A stretch of 64,000 nt of DNA from Flexistipes sp. Lineage in GTDB: Bacteria; Chrysiogenota; Deferribacteres; Deferribacterales; Flexistipitaceae. Of this stretch, positions 55,682-64,000 are shown in pieces (positions within the stretch are counted from its first letter, which is position 1; each line of letters opens with the position of its first letter). Location: contig NZ_JAXKVW010000002.1 in assembly GCF_036172515.1 (NCBI RefSeq), forward strand, positions 124,001-188,000, written 5' to 3'. The notes beneath the pieces were generated by a model. It saw only the letters and a program-made list of their open reading frames with translations, was not told the DNA's origin and did not search any database. The position numbers were made by a program, and so were the translations under genes.

Positions 55682-56371
55682 TCATATTAACTTTTTTTTC
55701 AACTTTTCCTCAAGGTATTTTTTAGAAAAATATACTTTAATAGAAAAATTCTTAATTAATTCTTTCATACTCTCTAAATTCAAATAATAACTGTCATGCT
55801 TATCAATCACCTTATAATAGGCCTTTTTATTTAAAATTTTTTCAAAGGCATTTACTATTTCAAAAATGCTGTATCTATAAGGGTTAGCAAAGTTGATAAC
55901 CTGCCGGGGTGGCATCTTATAAATAAATTGTGTTGTGAGCAATCTGACATCGCTAACTTCAATAACATATCTAAAACCATTTTTGTAAATGAAAAACGAT
56001 TCTTCGTTGATTATTTTGTGATATAGAAAATTAAATAAAGTGTTGTGCTCTTTGAAAATATTGCCTATTAGCTGGGGCAGTCTTATGATGTAATAATTGT
56101 CCGATTTTGTTCTTATTATACTTTCCATATTTTGTTTGTGGAGATAGTATTCATTTAAAGGGTAATCTTTTGCAGACAGGACACAGCTGCTGAAATATAC
56201 AAATTTTTTATTTTCTGATAGTTCAAGGTTTTTTTTAAGTAATTTTTCTTCTCGAATAAACTCATTTTTATCTTTGCATTTTGAATTGGCAACACCACTT
56301 GCAAAAATTAGTACATCTTCAGTATCGACAGGAAGAAAAGCTTTTGCAATTTGCCCCGAGCCTATTATCAT
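55682..56371 (-). CDS. SDR-type sugar-nucleotide epimerase/reductase-like protein
   Basis: A 229-residue extended short-chain dehydrogenase-like protein. It begins IIGSGQIAKAF, a Rossmann glycine motif with the first beta strand shortened to the very N-terminus. YFSSC (about 59-63) and YYLHK (about 76-80) supply the usual Ser and YxxxK positions, and LPQLIGNIF follows. At 229 residues it is short for the family, lacking much of the C-terminal substrate domain. Its GAGGTGA ribosome site lies within a dispersed repeat. Encoded against the direction of its neighbours. Function beyond NAD(P)-dependent sugar modification is not clear. Confidence 0.72.
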   Translation of the reverse strand: MIIGSGQIAKAFLPVDTEDVLIFASGVANSKCKDKNEFIREEKLLKKNLELSENKKFVYFSSCVLSAKDYPLNEYYLHKQNMESIIRTKSDNYYIIRLPQLIGNIFKEHNTLFNFLYHKIINEESFFIYKNGFRYVIEVSDVRLLTTQFIYKMPPRQVINFANPYRYSIFEIVNAFEKILNKKAYYKVIDKHDSYYLNLESMKELIKNFSIKVYFSKKYLEEKLKKKLI

Positions 56372-56383
56372 CTCTCACCTCGC

Positions 56384-56700
56384 ACTGGATACCCCGTCAT
56401 TTATGTCTGGGAGGAAAATTAGATATGATATCTATTGAAATACATATATTAATACTATATAAAATTCTATCAATATTTATAAGGGATTTTAAATAGAAAC
56501 CAGAAATTATTATAATATAGAGACACTGTTGTGTTATTTGACAAGAGACCTCTCCATTTCTGTCTAGGTGACAGGAAATTGTGATGGTATCCAGAGGTGT
56601 CATGGCGAGGGCGGTAGACTGTGGCGCTCTCAAGTTCCAAATGGTGTCATTTCGACCGGAATGGAGTGGAGTGGAGAAATCTCCACTGTGAGGAACAGTA
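56384..56700. repeat. degenerate dispersed palindromic repeats flanking the GT2 gene start
   Basis: The gap 56372-56726 has no gene. CTGGATACC near 56392 and GGTATCCAG near 56587 are inverted 9-mers, each next to a CTCGC or GCGAG motif. Further right, CATTTCGACCGGAATG and GGAGAAATCTCC resemble short intergenic repeats common in many genomes. A long frame from 56568 across this region is an artefact. The left end supplies the ribosome site of the epimerase-like gene. Confidence 0.6.
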
Positions 56701-56726
56701 TAGCAAATAAATATGCGAGTATACTT

Positions 56727-57506
56727 ATGAGCGCCGAAATTACAGGAGTTGTACTGACTTATAATGGCGAAAAATATATTGATGAGTGCCTGAACTCTTT
56801 AAGATCCTGTGTGGATGAGCTTGTTATAGTTGACTCAGGCAGTGTGGATAAGACATTAGAAATAGCTAAAAAATATTCTGAAAAAGTTATTCATCACGAT
56901 TTCGAGAATTATGGCAAACAATGTATATATGCCATTGAACAGGCTCCCAATAGCTGGATTTTTATTTTGGATCAGGATGAAATTCTGGAAAGTAAATTAA
57001 TTGATGAAATTAATGATTTAAAGAAATCTGGATTTAAGCACGATGCCTATTCTATCGGACGGAGAAATTTCCTTTTTAATAAAGAAATAAAACATGGAGG
57101 ATGGGGAAATGACTTTGTCATAAGGTTATTTGATAGAAATAAAGCTTTTCCAACGGATAACAATTTTTCTGTAGTTAAGACTGAAGGAAATGTAAAAAGG
57201 TTAAAAAACAAAATAATTCATTACCCATGTGACTCGATAGATAAATATTTTGCCAAGATGCATAGTTATGCGAGGATTTCTGCTAAGGAGATGCTGGAAA
57301 AAAACAGGAAGTTCCGACTTCATAATCTGTTGTTTAATCCTTTATATAGAGCTTTTAAAAAATATTTTTTTCAAAAAGGTTTTCTTGACGGTATGCATGG
57401 GTTTATTCTGGCTGTTATCTCGTACTATTTTGTATTTCTTAAATATCTTAAACTATGGGAGCTTACAAATATTAATCATGAAAACAAAAATAATGGTGAT
57501 ATATGA
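56727..57506 (+). CDS. glycosyltransferase family 2 protein (WaaE/KdtX-like)
   Basis: GT-A fold inverting glycosyltransferase, 259 residues from the ATG at 56727. Upstream in-frame sequence lies in repeats and is excluded. Starts ITGVVLTYNGEKYIDECLNS; the UDP-binding and metal motifs are IVDSGSVDKT (about 36-45) and FILDQDEILE (about 78-87, DQD). FVIRLFDRN fits the WaaE-type lipopolysaccharide core glucosyltransferase group. The stop overlaps rmlA by 4 bp. Confidence 0.87.
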   Translation: MSAEITGVVLTYNGEKYIDECLNSLRSCVDELVIVDSGSVDKTLEIAKKYSEKVIHHDFENYGKQCIYAIEQAPNSWIFILDQDEILESKLIDEINDLKKSGFKHDAYSIGRRNFLFNKEIKHGGWGNDFVIRLFDRNKAFPTDNNFSVVKTEGNVKRLKNKIIHYPCDSIDKYFAKMHSYARISAKEMLEKNRKFRLHNLLFNPLYRAFKKYFFQKGFLDGMHGFILAVISYYFVFLKYLKLWELTNINHENKNNGDI

Positions 57507-58387
57507 AAGGTATTGTTTTGGCGGGTGGAACCGGCTCAAGACTCTTTCCAGTTACAAAAGCTGTCTGTAAACAGTTGTTGCCTGTTTATGACAAACCCAT
57601 GATTTATTATCCCCTTTCCGTATTAATGCTGGCTGGTATAAATGAAATTCTTATTATATCAACTCCGGAAGATGTCCCGAGGTTTGAAAACCTTTTAGGG
57701 GACGGCAGCTCTTTTGGATTAAAATTAAAATATAAAGTGCAAACAACTCCGAGAGGGCTGGCAGAAGCGTTTATTCTTGGCGAAGAGTTTATCGGAGATG
57801 ACGATGTTTGTTTAATTCTCGGAGATAATTTATTTTATGGAGACAGGCTTACTTCACTTCTTAAAAACAGCATTGAGCATGTGCGCAATAAAAGGGGTGC
57901 CAGGATTTTTGGTTATTGGGTCAAAGATCCTCAAAACTACGGGGTAGCTGAGTTTGATAGTTTTAACAATGTTACAAGTCTTCAGGAAAAACCGGAAAAT
58001 CCAAAAAGCAACTACGCTTTGGTGGGGCTTTATTTTTATGATAATAAAGTTGTAGATATAGCAAAAAAAGTTGTACCTTCTGAAAGGGGAGAACTTGAGA
58101 TTACATCTGTAAATGAAAAGTACCTCAATGAAAAAAAACTTTCTGTGGAGCTCTTGGGCAGAGGGTACGCCTGGCTTGATACTGGTACACATCATGCTCT
58201 GTTGGAGGCTGGTAATTTTATCAGGACAATTGAAGAAAGACAGGGACTTAAAATAGGCTGTATCGAGGAGATTGCATTTCACAATAAATGGATTGATAAA
58301 AAGCAACTGAAAAAACATGTCCATTTAAACAAAAACAGCCAGTACGGTAATTATTTAGAAATGGTTATGACACAGTGGAATGACTGA
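57503..58387 (+). CDS. rmlA: glucose-1-phosphate thymidylyltransferase
   Basis: Makes dTDP-glucose from dTTP and glucose 1-phosphate, 294 residues. It has GGTGSRLFPVTKAVCKQLLP (about residues 8-27), VCLILGDNLFYG, FGYWVKDPQNYGVAEF and the C-terminal GYAWLDTGTHHALLEA (about 224-239), all close to canonical RmlA. The gene overlaps both neighbours by 4-8 bp, so GT2, rmlA and rmlB form one transcript. Confidence 0.96.
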   Translation: MKGIVLAGGTGSRLFPVTKAVCKQLLPVYDKPMIYYPLSVLMLAGINEILIISTPEDVPRFENLLGDGSSFGLKLKYKVQTTPRGLAEAFILGEEFIGDDDVCLILGDNLFYGDRLTSLLKNSIEHVRNKRGARIFGYWVKDPQNYGVAEFDSFNNVTSLQEKPENPKSNYALVGLYFYDNKVVDIAKKVVPSERGELEITSVNEKYLNEKKLSVELLGRGYAWLDTGTHHALLEAGNFIRTIEERQGLKIGCIEEIAFHNKWIDKKQLKKHVHLNKNSQYGNYLEMVMTQWND

Positions 58388-59411
58388 TATGACAGAAAAC
58401 AAATATAATAATATTCTGGTAACGGGTGGGTGCGGGTTTATCGGAACGAATTTTATCAAATATAATTTCAATCAAACTGACTTCAAAGGCAGAATAATAA
58501 ATGTAGATGCTTTAACCTATTCGGGAAATGAAGCTAATCTGGGAGATATATATGAGGCGTACGGGCATGAAAGGTATTTTTTCTATAAAGTTGATATATG
58601 TGATAAATTGGGGATTGAAAAGGTTTTTGAAAAGCACAATATCGACTGCATTATACATTTCGCAGCTGAGAGCCATGTGGACAGGTCTATTTCCGGTCCT
58701 TCCCAGTTCATCAAAACAAATGTGGTGGGGACGCATAATTTATTAGAAGTAGCACGAAAGTTTTGGATAAAAAAAGATGATTTTAACAGTAAGAGATTTC
58801 ATCATATTAGTACAGATGAAGTATACGGTTCCTTGAGCAGTGAAGGGTATTTTTATGAGGATACATGTTACAATCCAAGGAGTCCTTACTCTGCCTCCAA
58901 AGCTTCTTCTGATCATTTAGTGAGATCTTACTATCATACTTTCGGTTTACCGGTCACTGTTTCCAACTGTTCGAATAACTACGGTCCTTATCAGCATCCC
59001 GAAAAGTTAATTCCTCTTATGATTACAAAGATGCTAAATGAAGAGAGATTGCCAGTGTATGGCAAAGGGAAAAATATACGGGACTGGCTTTATGTTGAAG
59101 ATCACTGTTCAGCAGTATGGAAAATAGTACATGAAGGTAAAGTTGGTGAAACTTATAATGTTGGTGGAGATAATGAATTAAAGAATATAGATTTGGTTTA
59201 TCTGCTCTGTGAAACAGTTGCTAAATATAATGATAAAAATCCTGATTACTATAAAAAACTGATAAGCTTTGTGAAAGACAGACCCGGACATGATTATAGG
59301 TATGCAATTAACTGTGAGAAAATCAAAAAAGAGCTTAAATGGAATCAGAAAATGACGTTTGAAAAGGGACTGGATTTTACTGTCGAATGGTATTTGAATA
59401 ATTGGGATTGA
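58380..59411 (+). CDS. rmlB: dTDP-glucose 4,6-dehydratase
   Basis: Converts dTDP-glucose to dTDP-4-keto-6-deoxyglucose, 343 residues (or 340 from the ATG at 58389). The Rossmann motif GGCGFIGTNF, HFAAESHVDRSI, the catalytic region STDEVYGSL with the acidic pair, and YSASKASSDHL (YxxxK) are all present. rmlC and rmlD are not in the window, so the sugar could be rhamnose or another 6-deoxyhexose, depending on genes beyond the edge. Confidence 0.96.
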   Translation: MTDMTENKYNNILVTGGCGFIGTNFIKYNFNQTDFKGRIINVDALTYSGNEANLGDIYEAYGHERYFFYKVDICDKLGIEKVFEKHNIDCIIHFAAESHVDRSISGPSQFIKTNVVGTHNLLEVARKFWIKKDDFNSKRFHHISTDEVYGSLSSEGYFYEDTCYNPRSPYSASKASSDHLVRSYYHTFGLPVTVSNCSNNYGPYQHPEKLIPLMITKMLNEERLPVYGKGKNIRDWLYVEDHCSAVWKIVHEGKVGETYNVGGDNELKNIDLVYLLCETVAKYNDKNPDYYKKLISFVKDRPGHDYRYAINCEKIKKELKWNQKMTFEKGLDFTVEWYLNNWD

Positions 59412-59425
59412 TTTAAAAGGTTTTG

Positions 59426-60376
59426 CTAAATCTCAAAACGTGATTTTTCAGGAAACATTTTTTTATAAGTATCAATCAGCAATTTTCTTTCATAACCTGA
59501 AGCTTTGGGTGCGTCATTGAAGCAAAAGCTTAAAGGCTTTAAATATTTTGCTGTTAATAGTTTTTTCCTAAAATTTTTATCCCCTAAAGATGCTCCAATG
59601 TGAGGGAGTTTAAATCCGAAATACCTGAATGACGGGACAATTTTATTTATTGGCAGTATTTCATTGAGGTTATTATAATATGCAAAATGCGGGAAAAAAG
59701 TTATAATTCTTAAGTCGGTACTCGATCTGAAGCGGTGCTTTAATGTTAATCTTACCTCATCTTTAAATTCCTCCCATATTTTTAACATAATTGTTTTCTT
59801 AAAAACTTTTGGATAGTGTCTTACTTTGAATAAAAAAGGGGAAGACATTTTCTTTTCAATTATTTGTTTTGTATAATAATCATGCGAGCTTTTTTTGATT
59901 TTAGAAGATTTTTTTTCTATCGCCCATGATCTGGGTGTTCCGTTTTTGTTGAAAAAATAGTCGGGATAAACAGCGTTTCCCAAAATAAAGTCATCATTGA
60001 ATAGCATATAATGCTCATTTAAATTTTTTATACGGTGACTACATAATTCGATAGCATTGGAGTTGAAATTTGGCAAAGTCGCCCAATCAGGAAATATTTC
60101 TTTATGATCTATAATTTGAATTTCTTTCTCGTTTATCCATGAAGGCTTTTGATTATCTGCAATAATAAATACATTGTTTATCCAGGGTGCGTATTTTTCT
60201 AATGATCTTAGAGAATATCGCAGCTCATCATTGTCTCTGAAACGGCATTCATGAACGGCAGCAGAGTTATTTTTTGAGTTTGAAGAACAATAGAAATTCT
60301 TTTTCTCACGCCACTCTGAATCATTATCATCCACCCATAAATAAACCGCATCAATTTTTAAGCTTTTACTTATCAT
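59426..60376 (-). CDS. Stealth-family sugar-phosphate transferase
   Basis: Hexose-1-phosphate transferase-like protein, 316 residues. Conserved regions in order: IDAVYLWVDDNDSEW (about residues 8-22, CR1), RFRDNDELRYSLRSLEKYAP (about 46-65) through NVFIIADNQKP and LPNFNSNAIELCSHRI (CR2), then MLFNDDFILG (CR2/3 acidic site) and PHIGASLGDKNFRKK. Relatives build phosphodiester-linked capsular or exopolysaccharide in pathogens and many environmental bacteria. It is encoded opposite to its neighbours and is short, lacking an evident CR4. Confidence 0.85.
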   Translation of the reverse strand: MISKSLKIDAVYLWVDDNDSEWREKKNFYCSSNSKNNSAAVHECRFRDNDELRYSLRSLEKYAPWINNVFIIADNQKPSWINEKEIQIIDHKEIFPDWATLPNFNSNAIELCSHRIKNLNEHYMLFNDDFILGNAVYPDYFFNKNGTPRSWAIEKKSSKIKKSSHDYYTKQIIEKKMSSPFLFKVRHYPKVFKKTIMLKIWEEFKDEVRLTLKHRFRSSTDLRIITFFPHFAYYNNLNEILPINKIVPSFRYFGFKLPHIGASLGDKNFRKKLLTAKYLKPLSFCFNDAPKASGYERKLLIDTYKKMFPEKSRFEI

Positions 60377-60463
60377 ATTATTAATTTTTTGCTTAATTTA
60401 TTTTTTATATTAGTGTAAGAATATTTAATTGACATTTTAGTACATTACAATAGGTTTTTTTAA

Positions 60464-61690
60464 ATGGTATTGAAAACATCTTATTTTGGTAAGTTCGATG
60501 TAAATTTTTTATATATTTTTGGATTCTCTTTATTTATATTGTTTATCCCTATTTCTGTAAGTTTAAGGCAATCAGGAATCGGGATATTATTTTTTGCTTT
60601 TTTAATTGATTACATTCAATTTAAAAAAAATTCTTATAATAAAGAGTCATTTATACAAATTGATAAAACAATTTTGTTTTTAATTTTTTCTTTTATTTTT
60701 ATTATGCTTATTAATGTATTATTTATATCTTATTATCCCAGCAGAAGTTTTGAAGTGTTTTTTCGCATATTATGGAAAGCTTTTCCTTTATTTTTTATTG
60801 CTGCAAGATTTGTTCAAAGGAAAAGCGAGAATATTCGTTATTTATCATTGATATATGTTGTGTCTATGACTGTTCAAGGTATTGATGCAATGTACCAGCT
60901 TAACACAGGAGTAAGTTTTATATCCGGAGATCCAGGCTCTTTGGTGAGTAGATTAACGGGTACTATGGGCGACCCGCGGGTCACTGTTTATATTGCTATC
61001 GGTTTGTTTTCATACTTTGTTTTGTTTGATATATTTAAGAAAAAATTTAATTATTTTACTTCATTTATTATTACATTTTGCTTATCTGCGCCTGCTATGT
61101 TGTTTTTAATCCTTTCAAAAACCAGAAGTGCATGGTTTGGAGCAATCGCCTTTATTGTCTTTTTGATAATTTTTAAAAGAAAACTAATTCTTCCTTTTGT
61201 TTTCACTATAATAATTATTGCCAGTATTTTTATTAAAACGATTATCGCAAGATTAAACTTTGAAACAATTGCAAGTGATTACAGATGGGATTATTGGACT
61301 ATAGGACTAAAACTTTTGAAAAAAAAACCTTTCATAGGTCACGGATTAGGCATTTACGAGCAAGCGTTCACTAAATACGGCTTGATACCTCCAAGTCCAT
61401 ATGAACACGTTGGTCATCCTCACAATATATACATTCAGCTGCTTGTAAATGTTGGTTTAATTGGGACAGCTATTTTTCTGTTGTTTGTTTCATTACTTTT
61501 TTATTGTGGAATAAAAAGATATTTAATATCAAAAAATCACTATATAATCTTTACTTTGGGGGCATGTTTGGCTTATTTGGTATCTGCTTTTTCTAATGCA
61601 TCATTTTACCTACCATGGTGGCTTGGTTTGGCAATGATAATGTTTGGTGTTTCAGCTGGGCTAACATTTACTAATAATTTTAAGGAGTAA
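60464..61690 (+). CDS. O-antigen ligase / polymerase-like membrane protein
   Basis: Integral inner-membrane protein of 408 residues with 10-12 helices. The Wzy_C/WaaL core is seen at about 250-345: a long periplasmic loop with a RWDYW segment and GHGLGIYEQAF, then GHPHNIYIQLLVNVGLIGT, the H-P-H-N pattern of O-antigen ligases. It would attach polymerised O-chain to lipid A-core, or polymerise repeat units. Strongly AT-rich compared with the first 50 kb. Confidence 0.85.
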   Translation: MVLKTSYFGKFDVNFLYIFGFSLFILFIPISVSLRQSGIGILFFAFLIDYIQFKKNSYNKESFIQIDKTILFLIFSFIFIMLINVLFISYYPSRSFEVFFRILWKAFPLFFIAARFVQRKSENIRYLSLIYVVSMTVQGIDAMYQLNTGVSFISGDPGSLVSRLTGTMGDPRVTVYIAIGLFSYFVLFDIFKKKFNYFTSFIITFCLSAPAMLFLILSKTRSAWFGAIAFIVFLIIFKRKLILPFVFTIIIIASIFIKTIIARLNFETIASDYRWDYWTIGLKLLKKKPFIGHGLGIYEQAFTKYGLIPPSPYEHVGHPHNIYIQLLVNVGLIGTAIFLLFVSLLFYCGIKRYLISKNHYIIFTLGACLAYLVSAFSNASFYLPWWLGLAMIMFGVSAGLTFTNNFKE

Positions 61691-61696
61691 CAAAAA

Positions 61697-63523
61697 ATGA
61701 AGTTTAGGCATATATTTTCTAACTTATCAAAATACATTTTGGTGAATTTGCTGGTGACAATTATTATATTTTTCTTTTATTTGGTTTTTACAAGTAAAAG
61801 TGAAAGTGCTTTAAGTTGGATTTTCTTACCAACTGCATTAATTTCGACAGCATTTATGCTCCAGTTTGTTATTTTTATTGTTTTAGCTATAATAGCTTTT
61901 ATTTTGCCCAGAAAAAAAATTGTTTATTTTATTTTTATAGTAGCACAATCTGTCTTTGTAATTTTTTGTGTTGTGGACTTATTTATATTCAGACTCTATA
62001 ATTTCCACTTTAACGGAATGGTTGTTAATATGCTTACTACTGATGGTTTCTGGGATTCTGTCAGTCTTGGCTCTGGTACATGGCTTGGGGCATTTGTTAT
62101 TATAGCTTCAGTGTTATTTATTCAGCTGCTATTGTTTGTTTTGAGCACCAAAATTCATATTAAAAAATCTATAATTTTGAAAGTTTTTGTTTTGTTGCTT
62201 ATTATTACTACTTTTGAGAAATTTCTTTATGCCTATGCGGACATTTATAACAAAATAAGTGTTACAAGATATTCAGAGTTGTACCCTTTATACCAACCTC
62301 TAACTATGAAAGGGTTTGCAAGTAATTTTATAAATATTAATAAAGAAAAAAGAATAGATTTTAATAAGGAAAACTCAAGGCTGGATTATCCCAAGGAAAA
62401 GATTGAAATTTCAGACAACAAATCAAATTTACCAAATATAGTGCTTATCGCGATTGATGGCTGGCGTTTTGATATGTTTAATAAAAGTGTGAGTCCTAAT
62501 ATTACAAATTTTGCTGAAAAAGCTCTTGTTTTTAAAAATCATTACAGCGGTGGGAATGCATCCCGTTTTGGCATTTTTAGTATATTTTATGGGATACATG
62601 GCTATTATTGGCATTCCTTTTTAAATGAAAGACAAAGTCCTGTCTTTATTGATACACTGCAGAAGTTGAATTACAATTTCAGAATAATTTCCAGCACTCG
62701 ATTAACCTTTCCGGAATTCAGGAAAACCGCGTTTGTTAAAATTCCAGAATATATTGAAGATTCTTTGCCAGGCAAAGATACCATATACAGAGATGCTAAT
62801 GCAGTAAAAGACTTTGTGAATTGGCATAAAAATTATAATAGTAACGACCCGTTTTTTAGTTTTATGTTCCTTGATGCCCCGCATGCCAAAGAATTTCCCG
62901 AGGAGTTTAATAAATTTAAATCAGAAAGCGAAGATCCCAATTACCTTTTTATTAATGAAAAAAATATTACAAAATTAAAAAATGCTTATATGAATGCTGT
63001 ACTTTACGATGACTATTTGATAAGTAAGCTTTTGGATTACTTGAAAAAGTCGGGCTCTTTAAAAGACACTATCATTATTATTACAGCAGATCATGGTGAA
63101 GAGTTTTATGAAGAGGGCAATTTTGGACACAATAGTGCATTTACTGAGTATCAGCTGAAAGTTCCGTTTGTAATGTATATCCCCGGCAGAGGACATGAAG
63201 AAGTTAAATACATGACAAGTCATCTGGATATTGTCCCAACTCTAATGAGAAAACTGGGAGTAAAAAATAATATCTATGATTACAGCTTAGGCACCAATAT
63301 GCTTAATAAGACTGAAAGAAATTACATAGTTGCCTGTAATTGGGACAGCTGTGCTACATATGACAAAAATTATTCTTTTGTATTCTCATTTGAAACATAT
63401 AAGTCAACTTTTGGTGCGTTGTACGATAAAAATTATAATCTTATTGACAATAATACAATCAGGCAAAAGCAGACCAAAAGGGTATTGTCAATTGCAAAGG
63501 ATTTTGCTCATTTTTTTAAATAG
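61697..63523 (+). CDS. YejM/PbgA-like membrane protein with sulfatase-fold domain
   Basis: Five N-terminal helices (about 1-185) followed by a periplasmic alkaline-phosphatase/sulfatase-fold domain (about 235-560), 608 residues. It aligns by eye with YejM through LPNIVLIAIDGWRFDMFN, YSGGNASRFGIFSIFYG and SHLDIVPTLMRKLGV. Unlike E. coli YejM, which lacks part of the metal site, this protein retains TADHGEEFYEEGNFGHN, with candidate metal ligands, plus a Ser in GGNASR at the nucleophile position. It could be a phosphoethanolamine/phosphoglycerol transferase or a regulator of lipid A synthesis. It follows the ligase gene by 6 bp. Confidence 0.82.
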   Translation: MKFRHIFSNLSKYILVNLLVTIIIFFFYLVFTSKSESALSWIFLPTALISTAFMLQFVIFIVLAIIAFILPRKKIVYFIFIVAQSVFVIFCVVDLFIFRLYNFHFNGMVVNMLTTDGFWDSVSLGSGTWLGAFVIIASVLFIQLLLFVLSTKIHIKKSIILKVFVLLLIITTFEKFLYAYADIYNKISVTRYSELYPLYQPLTMKGFASNFININKEKRIDFNKENSRLDYPKEKIEISDNKSNLPNIVLIAIDGWRFDMFNKSVSPNITNFAEKALVFKNHYSGGNASRFGIFSIFYGIHGYYWHSFLNERQSPVFIDTLQKLNYNFRIISSTRLTFPEFRKTAFVKIPEYIEDSLPGKDTIYRDANAVKDFVNWHKNYNSNDPFFSFMFLDAPHAKEFPEEFNKFKSESEDPNYLFINEKNITKLKNAYMNAVLYDDYLISKLLDYLKKSGSLKDTIIIITADHGEEFYEEGNFGHNSAFTEYQLKVPFVMYIPGRGHEEVKYMTSHLDIVPTLMRKLGVKNNIYDYSLGTNMLNKTERNYIVACNWDSCATYDKNYSFVFSFETYKSTFGALYDKNYNLIDNNTIRQKQTKRVLSIAKDFAHFFK

Positions 63524-63532
63524 GGGATTTTG

Positions 63533-64000
63533 TTGAAAGTTTTGTATGTAATAGGGGCTCTACCTTACGGTGGTGTGGAGAATCTTCTTTTTGAAACTGT
63601 AAATAATATGAAGCATTATGGCGTGACTCCTTACATTGTAAATCTGGCAGGAATAGGTGAGCAGCACCAAGCTTTTGTAAATAGCGGAATAGAGACAATA
63701 AGTGTTGGAAAGGGAAATGGATATATAAAAACTCATAGATTAGATACAGCATGGAAACTTAGAAAAATTATCAAGTCAATTGCCCCAGATGTAATACATA
63801 CTATGCATTTTTCTGCTGATTTTTTCGGACGTTTGTCTGCGTTGTTTATGAATATTCCTGTAATTGTGCATATCCACAATCCTAGAATAGCCGGAAAAAT
63901 TCACCGGAAGATCCTAAATAGAGCTCTTTCATACAAGACGTCTGCTTATATTTCTGTATCACAGGAAGTTAAAAAACAGGTCGAATTATATCATAATCTT
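63533..64000 (+). CDS. glycosyltransferase family 4 protein, 3' truncated by the window
   Basis: The N-terminal 156 codons are visible. The frame starts with two successive TTG codons (63530, 63533) after AGGGGA, and the sequence VLYVIGALPYGGVENLLFET opens a GT-B N-terminal domain, followed by VIHTMHFSADFFGRLSALF and HIHNPR. The C-terminal nucleotide-sugar domain with the catalytic glutamates lies beyond the window. It continues the polysaccharide gene cluster. Confidence 0.8.
   Translation, partial: MKVLYVIGALPYGGVENLLFETVNNMKHYGVTPYIVNLAGIGEQHQAFVNSGIETISVGKGNGYIKTHRLDTAWKLRKIIKSIAPDVIHTMHFSADFFGRLSALFMNIPVIVHIHNPRIAGKIHRKILNRALSYKTSAYISVSQEVKKQVELYHNL

Noticed and set aside
56568-56726. 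Extended N-terminus of the GT2 protein
   Set aside because: It is made of repeat sequence, and the GT2 fold begins at the ATG at 56727.
1-64000. tRNA or rRNA genes, prophage, transposase or defence genes
   Set aside because: No cloverleaf, rRNA signature, integrase, transposase or nuclease-type defence gene could be recognised in any gap or reading frame.

Overview
The window reads as one contiguous stretch of chromosome from a low-GC, anaerobic or microaerophilic, Gram-negative-type bacterium. The GC impression (high thirties percent) is by eye, not computed. Lipid A-type export (msbA), an O-antigen ligase-like protein, lgt and periplasmic signal peptides indicate an outer membrane. HemW, HypF, a ferritin-like di-iron protein and a small tetraheme cytochrome fit anaerobic respiratory life. 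The combination would suit a Deferribacteres-type organism such as Flexistipes or Deferribacter, but that is inference from gene content; there is no rRNA gene here to settle it. No tRNA, rRNA, CRISPR array, integrase, intact insertion sequence or recognisable defence system was found.

Region 1 (1-9774) is the distal part of a complex I operon, nuoG (cut by the window edge) through nuoN, followed by a ferritin-like gene and a strong terminator. Region 2 (9925-16760) holds gpsA and manC, then a potassium uptake pair trkA-trkH on the minus strand, and a divergent Na+/H+ antiporter: an ion-homeostasis cluster. Region 3 (16788-25670) is housekeeping: an RNA methyltransferase, a cold shock gene with its promoter, a secreted NagZ-like hydrolase, the ABC-F factor ettA, an unknown two-helix membrane protein, typA and a small membrane protein. 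Region 4 (26041-32747) contains the most unusual gene, a 1070-residue fusion of a sodium:solute symporter-like membrane domain with STAC, GAF and SpoIIE-type PP2C phosphatase domains. A small membrane protein that may be translationally coupled precedes it. TauE/SafE with DUF1634 and a secreted beta-propeller-like protein follow.

Region 5 (32899-43606) carries ilvE, hypF, an rRNA m5C methyltransferase, a four-gene minus-strand operon (two EamA exporters, lgt, an HD hydrolase) and the pta-ackA acetate pathway behind a good promoter. Region 6 (43606-49109) is a complete peptide-type ABC importer operon on the minus strand. Region 7 (49363-52802) has moeA, an RluA-type pseudouridine synthase, the tetraheme cytochrome and hemW. 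Region 8 (52862 to the end) is an envelope polysaccharide locus: msbA, glycosyltransferases, rmlA-rmlB, a Stealth-type phosphotransferase, an O-antigen ligase/polymerase and a YejM-like membrane hydrolase. It becomes visibly more AT-rich towards the end and contains two genes on the opposite strand.

The intergenic regions are unusually informative. Two diverged copies of a roughly 270-306 bp element with four nested perfect inverted-repeat stems sit between divergent genes at 19593-19898 and 30719-30985. A 125-bp MITE-like element lies upstream of gpsA. Three consecutive short tandem arrays (7-mer, 9-mer, 7-mer) lie upstream of pta. The strongest candidates for new biology are the symporter-phosphatase fusion and the nested-hairpin repeat family.
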